From contig OY992540.1 of the NCBI GenBank assembly GCA_963921195.1, positions 12,779,136 through 12,843,135 on the forward strand: a stretch of DNA of 64,000 nucleotides. The letters run 5' to 3'. Below, in pieces: positions 42,606 through 53,652 of the stretch (the stretch's first letter is position 1; each line of letters starts with the position of its first letter). The notes under the pieces were generated by a model. It saw only the letters and a program-made list of their open reading frames with translations. It did no database searches and was not told the DNA's origin. The position numbers and the translations under genes were made by a program. The stretch is from Pegoplata infirma (lineage: Eukaryota > Arthropoda > Insecta > Diptera > Anthomyiidae).

Positions 42606-42800
42606 CAGACCATTTTACAAATTTGATCAAACTATTTTAACCCATGGCAGCCTTCAATAAAAGTTTAGAGTTTTTTGGTAAAAGTTTTCTAAAAATCCAA
42701 AATTTTTATCGAAGGGCGCCACGGGTTCAAATGATCGAATTTGGCTCAAATTATTTTTAAATGAAAGTTTGTCTCAATCTCTTTCAAGAAATTAAAAGAA
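42606..42800. repeat. Dispersed repeat family A, head-to-head pair
   Basis: ATTTTAACCCATGGCAGCCT on the plus strand is followed within 120 bp by the reverse version GAAGGGCGCCACGGGTTCAA and TTTGGCTCAAATTATTTTTA. Confidence 0.7.
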
Positions 42801-43458
42801 TTAAAAAAAAAAAAAAATTAAAAAAAATTTTGCGGAAAAATTTTTTTAATTCTTAAACATCCTCCATTGTTTTTTAAATTTATCAGATTTCAAAATTTGA
42901 GTAAGTTTATAAGAAGGGTATATACAAATTCTTTAATACCATCTAAAGTACATTTTCTTGTGGTACTTGTTGGTTTTGTTTATTTTAAAGGTACTTTTTT
43001 TAGTGAAAGGTAAATAAAGAAAGAGGAACGAACATTCAAATATATTAAGTGGAAAGCCATTAAAAAACATACAAATAGTTTAATGAACTTAAAATAAAAA
43101 TAAATAAAATTATTCGACTTTTCCGATTTTTTTAACAAACTTTTAAATTTTTTTAAAAAACGATTTAAATAAGTTTGTTGTTATTCGACCTTTTTATTAA
43201 TATAATTAATAGTAAATAATCAAGCTCGAGGTCTTTCTTTTATTTAAAAATCTTTATTTCATTCCTCCAATATTTCGTTATTAATTAAATAACATCCTCA
43301 GCAGTGTTGCCACCAATGGAATTGGAAATTACACAAAAATTATCCAAAATCTTAAAAATTACACAAAATTTTTTATTTTGTCATTCCGTTTGTAACCCCT
43401 GGTCTACACCTGATTTTTGTCGTGGCAATTAGCAATAAGGTATACAAAATAAACAAAA

Positions 43459-44152
43459 ACAAGTAAGAGTGTTAAATTCGGCTGTGCCGAATCTTTTATA
43501 CCCTCCAACACGTTTAAAATTACAAAAAAAAAATCGCAGGGGCGTCTTTTTTTTGGTGGGGGGGGGGGGAGAGGGGGGTCTGCGGACTTGGTGGGGGACA
43601 TCTGTACCCCCGCTATATATTTTTACAAATTTTTTGTTTATGATATTTACGCTTAAATGATAAATTTGTATCGTTATTTTTAATTTATTTCTATAACCAC
43701 GCCCTCAAAGGGGGGAGGCTTGAAAAATATCGAAGTTTCTAACCCCCTTGGTCCAAGCGCAGGTCTATGAACATAATATGGCATACAAATGTTATATTTG
43801 TTGAGCAAAAATTAAAAAAAACTCCTAAAAATATCGTATTTTTCAGGGGTCGTTTTAGTTTTTAAGGGGGAACTTTTTTTTCCCCCTGGTCCGATTTTGC
43901 CCATCTTCGAACTTAACCTTACCAGTAACATGAGAGATATTCTTGCCCAATTTCAGGGGTCTAGCTCTTTTGGTTTGGACTGCATCGTTATTTCTACAGA
44001 CGGACGGACGGACAGACATCGCTAGAATGTCTTAGATTCTATCATGGATCAATATTATATATACTTTGTGGGGTCCCCGACCGATATTTCGATGTGTTAC
44101 ACACGGAATGACAAAGTGAGTATACCCCCATACTGTGGTTGGAGGGTATAAA
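43459..44152 (-). mobile_element. DINE-like element, type 3, complete
   Basis: ACAAGTAAGAGTGTTAAATT, the perfect hairpin TTCGGC-TGT-GCCGAA, TATACCCTCCAACACG, a G-rich tract (43,555-43,597), the body, the GTCY tract at 43,999-44,019, the TA core and TTGGAGGGTATA. This is the empty-site reference for the Helitron insertion at 28,068. Confidence 0.88.
43555..43597 (+). other. G-rich tract, possible G-quadruplex
   Basis: GGTGGG, then a run of 9-12 G, then GAGGGGGG and GGTGGGGG within 43 bases of an otherwise AT-rich region. The same position in the sister copy (27,590-27,620) is also G-rich. Confidence 0.6.
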
Positions 44153-44167
44153 AAAAACACTTAGCGT

Positions 44168-44425
44168 CTATTTTGATGGTTTCCAAACAAAAATATCGAA
44201 ATATCGGTCTGAGAGCCCTTAAAGTATATTTACATTATTGATCCTTCATCGATTTTAAGACATTCTCTGAATGTTCGTCCGTCCGTCCGTCTGTATAAAA
44301 CATGCTGCAGTCCAAAATAAAATATCTACACTCCTGAAGATTGGCACGAATTTGTATTTTGGGCAAAATCGGTCCAGGTGGACCGAAAAACGACATTTTT
44401 TAGATGATTTTTTTGAATTCTTGTT
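44168..44425 (+). mobile_element. DINE-like element, type 3, internal fragment
   Basis: AAATATCGGTCTGAGAGCCC, the TA core, the GTCY tract at 44,273-44,294, ACACTCCTGAAGATTGGCAC and GGGCAAAATCGGTCCAGG. Both termini are missing. Confidence 0.75.
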
Positions 44426-45109
44426 CAACAAATAAAACAATTTTCAGTTCGCCGCGGACTGATGATAAAGTGGTTTTAATATTGATATAATTGTAATAAT
44501 TAAGTCCAAAAATCATTATAAATCAACTTACCAACATTTATCGTGGTGGGGAAGTGCCCCCTGATATGGGGATATTAAAAGATATTGAATAATAATTTTC
44601 AGATTTGGGAATAGGTATTTTCCAGAACAATTTTTAATTTAAAAAATTTTAGAGCGTTTTAATGGTCCAAAAATGCATGTTCGTCATTTATTATCTTTGG
44701 TAATCAAAATTTTTAAAGTAGATAAAGTAGATGTTGTCTATGATTTTTTAAGCCAAAATGTCGATAAAATGATAAAAAGTTGGAACTTTATTGAGGTAAA
44801 ATTACACAAAAATTACACAAAAATATCATTATCCAAAAATTATCCAAGGATTTTGAAATTGTTCCACTTTTGGATAATTATCCAGAAAGTGGCAACACTG
44901 ATCCTCAGGGACAGTACAAAAATTCTTATAAGCTAGTGCGTAGCTGTTGCTGTTGTCGTCGTGAGTACTATTATGACGACGACAACAGCAACATTATTTA
45001 ATTAATAACGAAATATTGGAGGAATGAAATAAAGAAGATTTTTAAATAAAAGAAAGACCTCGAGCTTGATTATTTACTATTAATTAAACGATTAAAATTT
45101 GTTTTTCCC

Positions 45110-45195
45110 TCCTGGAAAAGCAACTAATTAAAATTAAGGCACAGTAGAGGCCCTATGCTCCACTGGGAGGTTAAAAAAAATAAGAAGAAGAAGAG
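45110..45195 (+). repeat. Possible LINE 3' end remnant
   Basis: GTAGAGGCCCTATGCTCCAC-TGGGAGGTTA followed by an A/G-rich tail resembles the 3' ends of dipteran LINEs. GGCCCTATGC also occurs in the LINE end at 53,690. No coding remnant is attached. Confidence 0.3.
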
Positions 45196-45289
45196 AGTGA
45201 CATTATTTCCTTAACTTTTGATTTTCCCAAGTCTTCGGCCAACATTTTATTAGACTAGACCTAAAATTTATGTGCTACAAATTTGAGGA

Positions 45290-46040
45290 CAATCGGACAA
45301 ACCCGTAGCGCCCGGCGATAAAAGTTTTTAATTTTTGAAAATTTTTAAAATAAGTTTTTGAACATTTTTAAAAAAAGTTTTTAAAAAAATCGATGTCTGG
45401 CGGCACCATATTTGTTAATTTTAATGCGCTGAACACGAATATCAAAAAAAATTTAAAATCGGTTGAATGGTTTTCGAGATATCGTTATCTGAAATTTTAC
45501 AAAAATAGCGGTTTTTTCAAGAATTTTCACGTTCAAGAAATTTAAAAAAAAAATCTTAAAATTTCTTTCCCTTGACCCTTTCAAAGAACTTGAGACAAAC
45601 TTTAATTTAAAATTATTTTGAGCTAAATCCGATCATTTTAACCTATGGCGCCCTTCGATCATAGTTTAGAGTTTTTGGTGAATATTTTCTAAATTTGGAT
45701 CAAATTTTAAATAAAATTTTAATGTAAAAAAATGTTGAGATTTTTTTTAATTTCTTGAACGTAGGAAAAGCCGCCATTTTTAGAAATTTTTCGACAAATT
45801 CAAGTGGCGATATCTCGAAAACCGCTCGATCGATTTCACACATTTTTTTGATATTCATATTCAGCATTAAAAATAATTGAAATAATGTATCGCAAGATAT
45901 TTTTAATTTTTTGATTTTTTTTTAATTTTTACAAAAATCCAAAATTTTGTTCGAAGGGCGAAACGAGTTAAAATGGTCCGATTTGGCTGAAGGAGGGAAA
46001 GGGTGAAGAGAAAGAAATTTTTAAATTAAAAAAAAAAATT
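45290..46040. repeat. Dispersed repeat family A, palindromic copy
   Basis: Forward half: GCTGAACACGAATATC, GGTTTTCGAGATATCGTTAT, TTGACCCTTTCAAAGAACTT, TCCGATCATTTTAACCTATG, CGCCCTTCGATC. From about 45,700 the same blocks return in reverse (GGCGATATCTCGAAAACCGC, GAAGGGCGAAACGAGTTAAA). Family A here is therefore an inverted pair with units of about 350 bp. Confidence 0.75.
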
Positions 46041-46096
46041 TTGAACGAATAAAAGTCTTTCTGAGTGATAAAAATCCACTTCGCGCCTTCCCAGAC

Positions 46097-47047
46097 TTTT
46101 TATACCCTCCACTCTAGTGATAGAGGGTATATATAAGTTTGTCATTCCGTTTGTAACACCTCGAAATATTGGTCTAGGATCCCATAAAGTATATATATTT
46201 ATGATCCTCGATCGATTTTAAGTCGATCTAGCGATGTCCGTCCGTCCGTCTGTCTGTCTGTCCATCCGTAGAAAACACGCTAACTTTTGAAAGACTTTAC
46301 AGAGGCTACTGAAGTTTGGCATATATGTTGGTCATTTACCTGGTCAGGTTGGTATTGCAATCCAGCCAAATCGGTCCAGTGGTTCAAAAGTTATGAGCAA
46401 AAGAGTAAATTTCGGCAACGGTGTTTCGCGAATTTACGAGATAAAAAACACAATAACTTTCGAAAGACAATAATGAGACTGCTGAAGCTTGGCATGTGTC
46501 TTTGCCGTTTCCCAGGTCTGTTTGGTATTGAATTTCAGCTCAATCGGTCGGGTGGTTCAAAAGTTATAAGCAAAACCCCGAATTTCAGATTTTGTTCATC
46601 TTAAATGCAACGTGGTAAACAAGTTTTAAAAGCATTGGTGGTAACTAAGCAATGCTTTTCAAACTTGTTTAGTTTTAAAGCAATGCTTTTTAAACTTGTT
46701 TAGTTTTAAAAGCGTTGGTAACTTAAAAATTACACTCGAAAAAAATTTTACACTCAAAAAAAATTTTACACTAAAAAAAAATTCAGTTTTTTTTTACCAA
46801 AAATGCGTTTATTCACTCAGAAATATTTTTACAGTAAAAAAAACATTACACTCGAAAAAAGTTTTACACTCAAAAAAAAATTTTATATTTTTTTTTTAAT
46901 GACAAAAAAGAGTTTTTTACTCAAAATAAAATATTTTTAATCAAAATTGTTAATTTTTTTCACGTTAAGATGTACTTACCTTTAAAAAAAGGCATTGTGG
47001 AGGGTATTCATAGATTCGGCAAAGTCGAATTTAATGTTTCTACTTGT
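46097..47047 (+). mobile_element. DINE-like element, type 2, complete, about 950 bp
   Basis: TATACCCTCCACTCTAGTGA, core and GTCY tract (46,237-46,266). Two internal subunits of about 150 bp follow, each ending GGTTCAAAAGTTAT. Next come a tract of ACACTCGAAAAAAATTTTAC words (46,720-46,880), GTGGAGGGTAT, the hairpin TTCGGC-AAA-GTCGAA and CTACTTG. It is non-coding. Confidence 0.88.
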
Positions 47048-47209
47048 TTTTTTTTTAATTTTCCCGTTCAAGACATTTAAAAAAAAAAAAATCTTAAAAT
47101 TTCTTTCCCTTGACCCTTTCATAGAGGCTCTATGATAGAGCTTAAGACAAACTTTATTTTAAAATTAGTTTGAGCTAAATCGAATCATTTTAACCCATGG
47201 CGCCCTCAA

Positions 47210-47332
47210 GGCCTATTCACATCTGAGGTGAAATCTAGTTCGAACGAGGTTTTGATCATATGGTTGTGTATAAAATGATACAGAAATCGAAATCTCGTTC
47301 GAACGAGATTTCTCCTCAGGTGTGAATAGGCC
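47210..47332. mobile_element. 123-bp MITE, GGCCTATTCACATCTGAGG termini
   Basis: GGCCTATTCACATCTGAGGT and CCTCAGGTGTGAATAGGCC are TIRs with one mismatch. The interior has TTCGAACGAG near both ends in inverted order. It is almost one continuous hairpin. The target duplication is unclear. Confidence 0.8.
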
Positions 47333-47453
47333 CTTAGATAAAGTTTTGGTTTTTTAAAAAAATATTCACCAAAAACTCTAAACTTTGATCGAAGGGTGCC
47401 ATTTGTTAAAATGTTCTGATTTGGCTCAAACTAAGTTTAAATGAAATTTTGTC

Positions 47454-47653
47454 TTATGCACCTAAAAGTTAGAAATATGCACAAAATATGCATTTAAAAT
47501 CAAAATATGCAAAAATATGCATTTTCATTAAAATATGCAAAAACAAATCGATGCCATTTTAACGCAAATTTCTTGATTCGGAAAGATAATTGGTCGATTT
47601 CGTTTTTAGACTATCGACAAAAAACATGCATTTGCATGGAAATCTCATCCCTA
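47454..47653. mobile_element. hAT MITE (TGCATATTTT family), one end only
   Basis: The right terminus CATGGAAATCTCATCCCTA matches the copy at 30,432 in reverse. It contains ATATGCAAAAATATGCATTT words. The left terminus is missing; it starts abruptly after TTTTGTCTTATGC. Confidence 0.8.
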
Positions 47654-48221
47654 ATAATCAGCATTAAAATTAATAAAAGTAATGTTCGCAAGATATTTTT
47701 TTTTTAATTTTTTCATTCCATTTTAATTTTTCTAAAAATCCAAAAATTTTGATCGAAGGACGCCAAGGGCTAAAATGGTCCGATTTGGCTGAAGGGTGAT
47801 AGGAAAGAAATTTTTAAATTTTTTTAAAAAAAAATTTTAACGTATGAAAAAATTGCTATTTTTTTTGCCAATTTCAGGTAGCGATATCTCAAAAACCGTT
47901 CAACCGATTTAAATTTTTTCTGATATGCGTGTTCAGCACAACGAAATTAGTTAATATAATGTGTCGCAAGACTTTTTTTTTAATTTAAAAAGAATCAAAA
48001 CTTTGATCGGCGGTCGCCACTGGTCAATTTAATCCGAATGATCTAAAATTTATACCACATAAGTTTTAGGACTAGGCGACTAAAAATTAGCCCGAACAAA
48101 AAAAAAACGGCAGAAAAACTTTTTTGCCATACAAAAATATGCCAGCCTAATGGCACAGACTAAAAAGACACGATACTTATAATAAATGTCAAAAAAGTTA
48201 TTTTAAACCACATGTTATCAA

Positions 48222-48728
48222 TAGGGATGAAAATATGTGCTGAAAAATTCAAAATATGCATTAAAAAACCTAAAAATATGCACTAAAAATTAAATTTGTG
48301 CAAAAAAAATCTATTTTTCATGCGAAAAACTTGTAAAAAGTGAAAAGTAACTCCTGGTTTGAATTGTAACATTTAAAACTTTATGTAAGCAAGATTTTTT
48401 AGAAACTAAAACAATCTATAAAAAAATTTAAAATAATAAAAAAATTTTTTTTTTTATTTTAAAAATATTTTTTTAAATTTGAAACAGTTTTTGGAACAAA
48501 TAAATTTCAATTTGAGTTTTTGCTAATTTATGCAAAAATATGCACTTAAAAGTTGGAAATATGCATAAAATATGCAAAAATATGCATTTTCACCAAAATA
48601 TGCAAAAATATGCAAAAACAAATTAATGCCATTTTAACGCAAATTTCTTGAATCGGAAAGATAATTGGTCGATATCTCTTTTAGACTATCGACAAAAAAC
48701 ATGCATTTGCATGGAAATCACATCCCTA
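48222..48728. mobile_element. hAT MITE (TGCATATTTT family), 507 bp, 8-bp TSD
   Basis: The ends are TAGGGATG and CATCCCTA. The flanks GTTATCAA (48,214-48,221) and GTGATCAA (48,729-48,736) match at 7 of 8. The interior has AATATGCAAAAATATGC words and the TTAACGCAAATTTCTTGA block shared with 30,432 and 47,454. Confidence 0.88.
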
Positions 48729-49330
48729 GTGATCAATAACAAAACAAACCGACATTTAAAATCCTACTGATAATAACACTAACTGGTTTGTGTTGTTTAT
48801 AATTCTTCCAGACATTTTGGAAATAACTTTGTAACATACTCTTTTATTGTCCGAATTAAGATATTTTGAAAAGTTTACCTTTATTACCACACCCTGTTAA
48901 AGTTTTTTTAAATCTGTAAATATTTTCTAGTTAAATTTCCTTATAACTTTATTATTTATTTACTTTAAAATTGAAAGTACCATGTTTACCTAGATTTTTT
49001 TTGTTAAATTACCATGGTTACTAAGTTACTGCAAACAAATGTTATTATACAATAATTAGGTCAACTTTTTTTTTTTAATACTTAGTTCCTGTTGATTGCA
49101 GTTTATAACATATGCGTAAAAAAACACTAATCATTTATAACAAATTAACTTAGGGAACCCACCCATTTTCTAAGGTAATTTATCCAAAGGCAAACATAAA
49201 TATGTATTTGAGTGATTTATCAGCGGTGGTGCGTAAAAAAAACTACTTCCTACTTTGACAAAAACAAAATTAAGACTTCAAAAATTTACTTCAATGTACG
49301 TTTTTATATTTTTAAATAATTCCCAGCAAA
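48729..49330. other. No gene recognised
   Basis: AT-rich, apparently single-copy sequence. Confidence 0.45.
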
Positions 49331-49339
49331 AAATTTTGT

Positions 49340-49640
49340 AAGAAAAATAAGTAAAAGTGTTAAAAATCGGCTGTGCCGGAATTTTGCAATTAAAAAAAAA
49401 TTTTGTGTAATTTTTTTGAATATTAAAAAATTAAAACCACAAATGTAAAAAAAAATTTTAAAATCTGTCAAATGGTTTTCGAAATATCGCTATTTGAAAT
49501 TTTCAAAAAATTATGATTTTTTTACTGTCAAAAATTAAAAAAAAATATGTCAACATTTTTTTTCTTGACCATTTCACAGAGATTAAGGCGAACATTCATT
49601 TAAAATTAATCTAAGAAAGGAATAATTGAAATTTTCAAAA
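49340..49640. repeat. DINE-like terminus remnant and family A remnant
   Basis: AAGTAAAAGTGTTAAAAATC with the hairpin-like CGGCTGTGCCGG (49,369-49,380) is a diverged type 3 terminus. TGGTTTTCGAAATATCGCTA and CTTGACCATTTCACAGAG after it are family A. Confidence 0.5.
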
Positions 49641-49644
49641 AATT

Positions 49645-50035
49645 AATTGGAACTCGTAAAAAAAAGACACTAAATCTCCAAAAAGACCTGTCAAAATTCG
49701 CAAAAGATCTATTAAAATTGGAAAAAATTAATTGAAATTTTGAAAAAGATCAAGTTAAATTAATTTTATTCGAAAAAAATCAATTAATCTTTTTTAAATG
49801 ATCTTTTTCGAATTTCAATTGATCTATTACAAATTTCAATTGATCTATTACAAGTTTTACTTAATCTATTACAAATTTCCATTAATCTTTTACAAATTTC
49901 AATTTATATTTTTGGAATTTCAATAGATGTTTTCCGAATTCAAATTGATAATTTTTGAATTTTATTTCAAATCAATTTAAATTTAATTTCTAATTAAAAT
50001 ATTGGAATTTCAGTTGATGTTTCTTGAATTTTTAA
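49645..50035. repeat. Degenerate array, AATTTCAATTGATCTATTAC, period about 30 bp
   Basis: Left half: AAATTAATTGAAATTTTGAA-type words. Right half: TTTCAATTGATCTATTACAA-type words in the opposite sense. It resembles 9224-10,020 and may share its origin. Confidence 0.6.
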
Positions 50036-50472
50036 TTGTTCCAAATTATTTTACAATGTTTTTCGTAAAATCACCAAGATTTTTTGTACATTAAAAATGT
50101 GGGATGTTTTGTTGTTGATTTATAGTCAGTTTTTACCTTGAAAGTGCTTAAGTTCCAAGACGATTCGGCTTTAAAATATTGACTTCATCGACAAAAATTG
50201 TTGCTGGGTTACTTTCTTATGTATTTTACTTAAATTAATGTTAACTTGACAATTTAGTAAGTTTATTGTTTACAATTGCGTGTAATTTAAACATTTCACA
50301 AGTTAAATAAACGAAAAATATGTAAATTAGTGAATGTAACGGGTGAATAACTTTTATTTCATTTAAAATTTGTGTGGAGACTCGTAAGAATTTATTTATT
50401 TTAATAAAAAAAATTAAACAGTATAAAGTGCAATGCAGTATGCATACAGAGGGGGTCAAAAAATAGCACCTA

Positions 50473-50701
50473 CACCCAAAAAAAAACGTGGGTATTCAAT
50501 ACTAAAAATTTAACTAATTTTAGTCCAAAAGGACCTAGTGCAGAAATTGGTAACCAATACTAAAATTTTTAACTAATATTAGGCAAATCCAGTAATAATT
50601 ACTAATGTTAGTACTTTGAAGATACTAAAATTAGTAACGAATTAGTAGATTTTGGTACAATATCACTTACTAAACCTTTTACTGTAGAATTATTTTGAGT
50701 G
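50473..50701. mobile_element. CACTCAAAA-ended TIR element, ACTAAAATTAGT words, TA duplication
   Basis: CACCCAAAAAAAAACG and TTATTTTGAGTG end it, with TA on both sides (50,471-50,472 and 50,702-50,703). The interior is packed with ACTAATTTTAGT-type words (CAATACTAAAAATTTAAC, AATAATTACTAATGTTAG). Confidence 0.75.
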
Positions 50702-50844
50702 TATGCATAAACTGTAGTTGTTTTTGAGAAAAAATAAAAAAATACCTTAGAAATTCGTATTGCAGAACAAATATGAAAAAATCTTGTATATTTTCCATAG
50801 AAAACGGAATTTTAGGAGAATGAAATTAAAAAATTGTCTCAGTA

Positions 50845-52187
50845 AATGTTAATGTTAATGTTAATGTTAATGTTAATGTTAATGTTAATGTTAATGTTAA
50901 TGTTAATGTTAATGTTAATGTTAATGTTAATGTTAATGTTAATGTTAATGTTAATGTTAATGTTAATGTTAATGTTAATGTTAATGTTAATGTTAATGTT
51001 AATGTTAATGTTAATGTTAATGTTAATGTTAATGTTAATGTTAATGTTAATGTTAATGTTAATGTTAATGTTAATGTTAATGTTAATGTTAATGTTAATG
51101 TTAATGTTAATGTTAATGTTAATGTTAATGTTAATGTTAATGTTAATGTTAATGTTAATGTTAATGTTAATGTTAATGTTAATGTTAATGTTAATGTTAA
51201 TGTTAATGTTAATGTTAATGTTAATGTTAATGTTAATGTTAATGTTAATGTTAATGTTAATGTTAATGTTAATGTTAATGTTAATGTTAATGTTAATGTT
51301 AATGTTAATGTTAATGTTAATGTTAATGTTAATGTTAATGTTAATGTTAATGTTAATGTTAATGTTAATGTTAATGTTAATGTTAATGTTAATGTTAATG
51401 TTAATGTTAATGTTAATGTTAATGTTAATGTTAATGTTAATGTTAATGTTAATGTTAATGTTAATGTTAATGTTAATGTTAATGTTAATGTTAATGTTAA
51501 TGTTAATGTTAATGTTAATGTTAATGTTAATGTTAATGTTAATGTTAATGTTAATGTTAATGTTAATGTTAATGTTAATGTTAATGTTAATGTTAATGTT
51601 AATGTTAATGTTAATGTTAATGTTAATGTTAATGTTAATGTTAATGTTAATGTTAATGTTAATGTTAATGTTAATGTTAATGTTAATGTTAATGTTAATG
51701 TTAATGTTAATGTTAATGTTAATGTTAATGTTAATGTTAATGTTAATGTTAATGTTAATGTTAATGTTAATGTTAATGTTAATGTTAATGTTAATGTTAA
51801 TGTTAATGTTAATGTTAATGTTAATGTTAATGTTAATGTTAATGTTAATGTTAATGTTAATGTTAATGTTAATGTTAATGTTAATGTTAATGTTAATGTT
51901 AATGTTAATGTTAATGTTAATGTTAATGTTAATGTTAATGTTAATGTTAATGTTAATGTTAATGTTAATGTTAATGTTAATGTTAATGTTAATGTTAATG
52001 TTAATGTTAATGTTAATGTTAATGTTAATGTTAATGTTAATGTTAATGTTAATGTTAATGTTAATGTTAATGTTAATGTTAATGTTAATGTTAATGTTAA
52101 TGTTAATGTTAATGTTAATGTTAATGTTAATGTTAATGTTAATGTTAATGTTAATGTTAATGTTAATGTTAATGTTAATGTTAATGT
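50845..52187 (+). repeat. Perfect (AATGTT)n satellite, about 224 copies
   Basis: 1343 bp of the hexamer AATGTT with no variant I can find. It creates a meaningless Met-Leu dipeptide frame. It stands between unique sequences and is not inside any recognised element. Confidence 0.98.
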
Positions 52188-53111
52188 ATATAAATTTCTA
52201 TTAAAATCTCATTTTCTTGAAAATGTGAGATAGACGATTTTAAATACAAGTCCTCGTTTTACAATGTCACAAGTGCTATTTTTTTATCACAGTTGTAAGT
52301 ATGTGCAATTTTTATGGTTAAAGAGAAATTAAAAAACAAAAATCTATAAAAAAAAATTATAAAATGCATTATTTTTGCATTAAAAAATTTATGACTTTAA
52401 ATTTGTTTAGTTTATAGGCAAAAAATTTTATATTTTTTATATCCATTTTCCATTTTTATGACCCTCTATAAAAAGAAAAGCTTTCTCTGTAATAATTTGA
52501 TAATTGACAAAATTTAAATTTGAAAATTGATTTTTTTGGGCATAATTGGAAATAAGTTTCTTTATTTTTTCTGTACATATTTCAATTTTGAATATATTTT
52601 TCATTAAATTATAAAGTTTTCTATAATCATAGGCTCATTTGTCTATTATTGTATTATAGACTCATATTATGAGTCATAGCTGTGGCTAATTTAAAAACCT
52701 TGATCTTGAACGTGACTATTTTAAATAAGGTTTTATTTTTGTTTTTACTTTATTTAAATTTAAATTGAAAATGTTAGATTATGGGATTTAGGCGGTCTCT
52801 ACTTAAAACAACATCTAATGACTCAAAAAATAAAAAAAAGTGTATTTTTATCTTAATTATGGGTACTTATCTACACAATAATAAAAAAAAAAAACTTTAA
52901 AATACGTCATCTATTGTAAATATGTATATTTTTTTGTTAAGTAAATATTATGTTTTTATTTACTGATCATTTAGACAAAAAAATTAAAAAAACGATATTT
53001 AGCACTTTGCTAAAGTAGTCGTAATTTTAAGTTTTAATAACGCGTTTACATTGACTCATGAATAAATAAATTTGGTTTGTAAATATGTGGCATTTTTTCT
53101 ACAACTTATGA
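52188..53111. other. No gene recognised
   Basis: AT-rich, apparently single-copy sequence. A small inverted repeat GACTCATATTATGAGTC lies near 52,660-52,676. Confidence 0.45.
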
Positions 53112-53652
53112 TGTTCAGAGAAAATGTTTGGACTAAAAAAATATTGTGGGTCGGTCATACATTTTGTTGCTCTAAGGGCACTATTCGGGCAGTTCGAGCG
53201 GTTGGAGCAAATTTTAAAAAATGTCGTTTTGTGTGGGAGCCCCCTTAGAAATTGGAGATAGGGTATTAGTTTGTTCCAAAGAAATGTGAAGACGAAAATA
53301 TTAATGGGGGTCGGTCTTATAAAGGACCCCTCTATGACGCACCATTGGAGCAGTAGAAATGATTTTAAGATTGGAAAATTACAATACATTTTTTTCAAAA
53401 AATTTAAAAAAATAGTAATAATTGTTATCCCACGATCCTCCTAGATCGTGGGAAAATTCGAAGAGTACAAACATTTTCAAAAATGAGATTTAAATTTTAA
53501 AACTTAAAAATCGCATACTAGAGCGCTTTTAAGAATTTTTTGGGATTTTTTTTTTTAAAGTACGTAAAAAAACAAAAGTTTTAAAGAAAAAAAAAATTTA
53601 AATTTGGAACATTATTGAAGAAGTTATGAGTAAAAGAAGTTTGAGTAAAGGA

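Larger units (their letters stand above)
43302..44900. mobile_element. hAT-type element, 1.6 kb, TSD ATCCTCAG
   Basis: 12-bp TIRs CAGTGTTGCCAC / GTGGCAACACTG are flanked by a perfect 8-bp duplication ATCCTCAG (43,294-43,301 and 44,901-44,908). Subterminal words ATTACACAAAAATTATCC occur at both ends. The middle is occupied by two DINE-like copies. CAGTGTTGCCA-type ends are typical of hAT. No transposase. Confidence 0.92.
43203..45086. mobile_element. MITE with 90-bp TIRs, split by a hAT element
   Basis: Bases 43,203-43,292 and 44,997-45,086 are inverted repeats (TAATTAATAGTAAATAATCA..GAGGTCTTTC..AATATTTCGTTATTAATT). Without the hAT insertion and one target copy the element is about 277 bp. 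The right interior has its own hairpin, GTTGCTGTTGTCGTCGT inverted 14 bases later (44,946-44,993). Confidence 0.85.
47050..48065. repeat. Dispersed repeat family A block with two inserted MITEs
   Basis: Family A blocks in forward (47,090-47,208) and reverse (47,370-47,453, 47,654-48,060) orientation, interrupted by the elements at 47,210-47,332 and 47,454-47,653. Confidence 0.7.

Noticed and set aside
50846..52204. A 452-residue Met-Leu dipeptide reading frame
   Set aside because: It is the translation of a perfect AATGTT hexamer array and carries no protein information.
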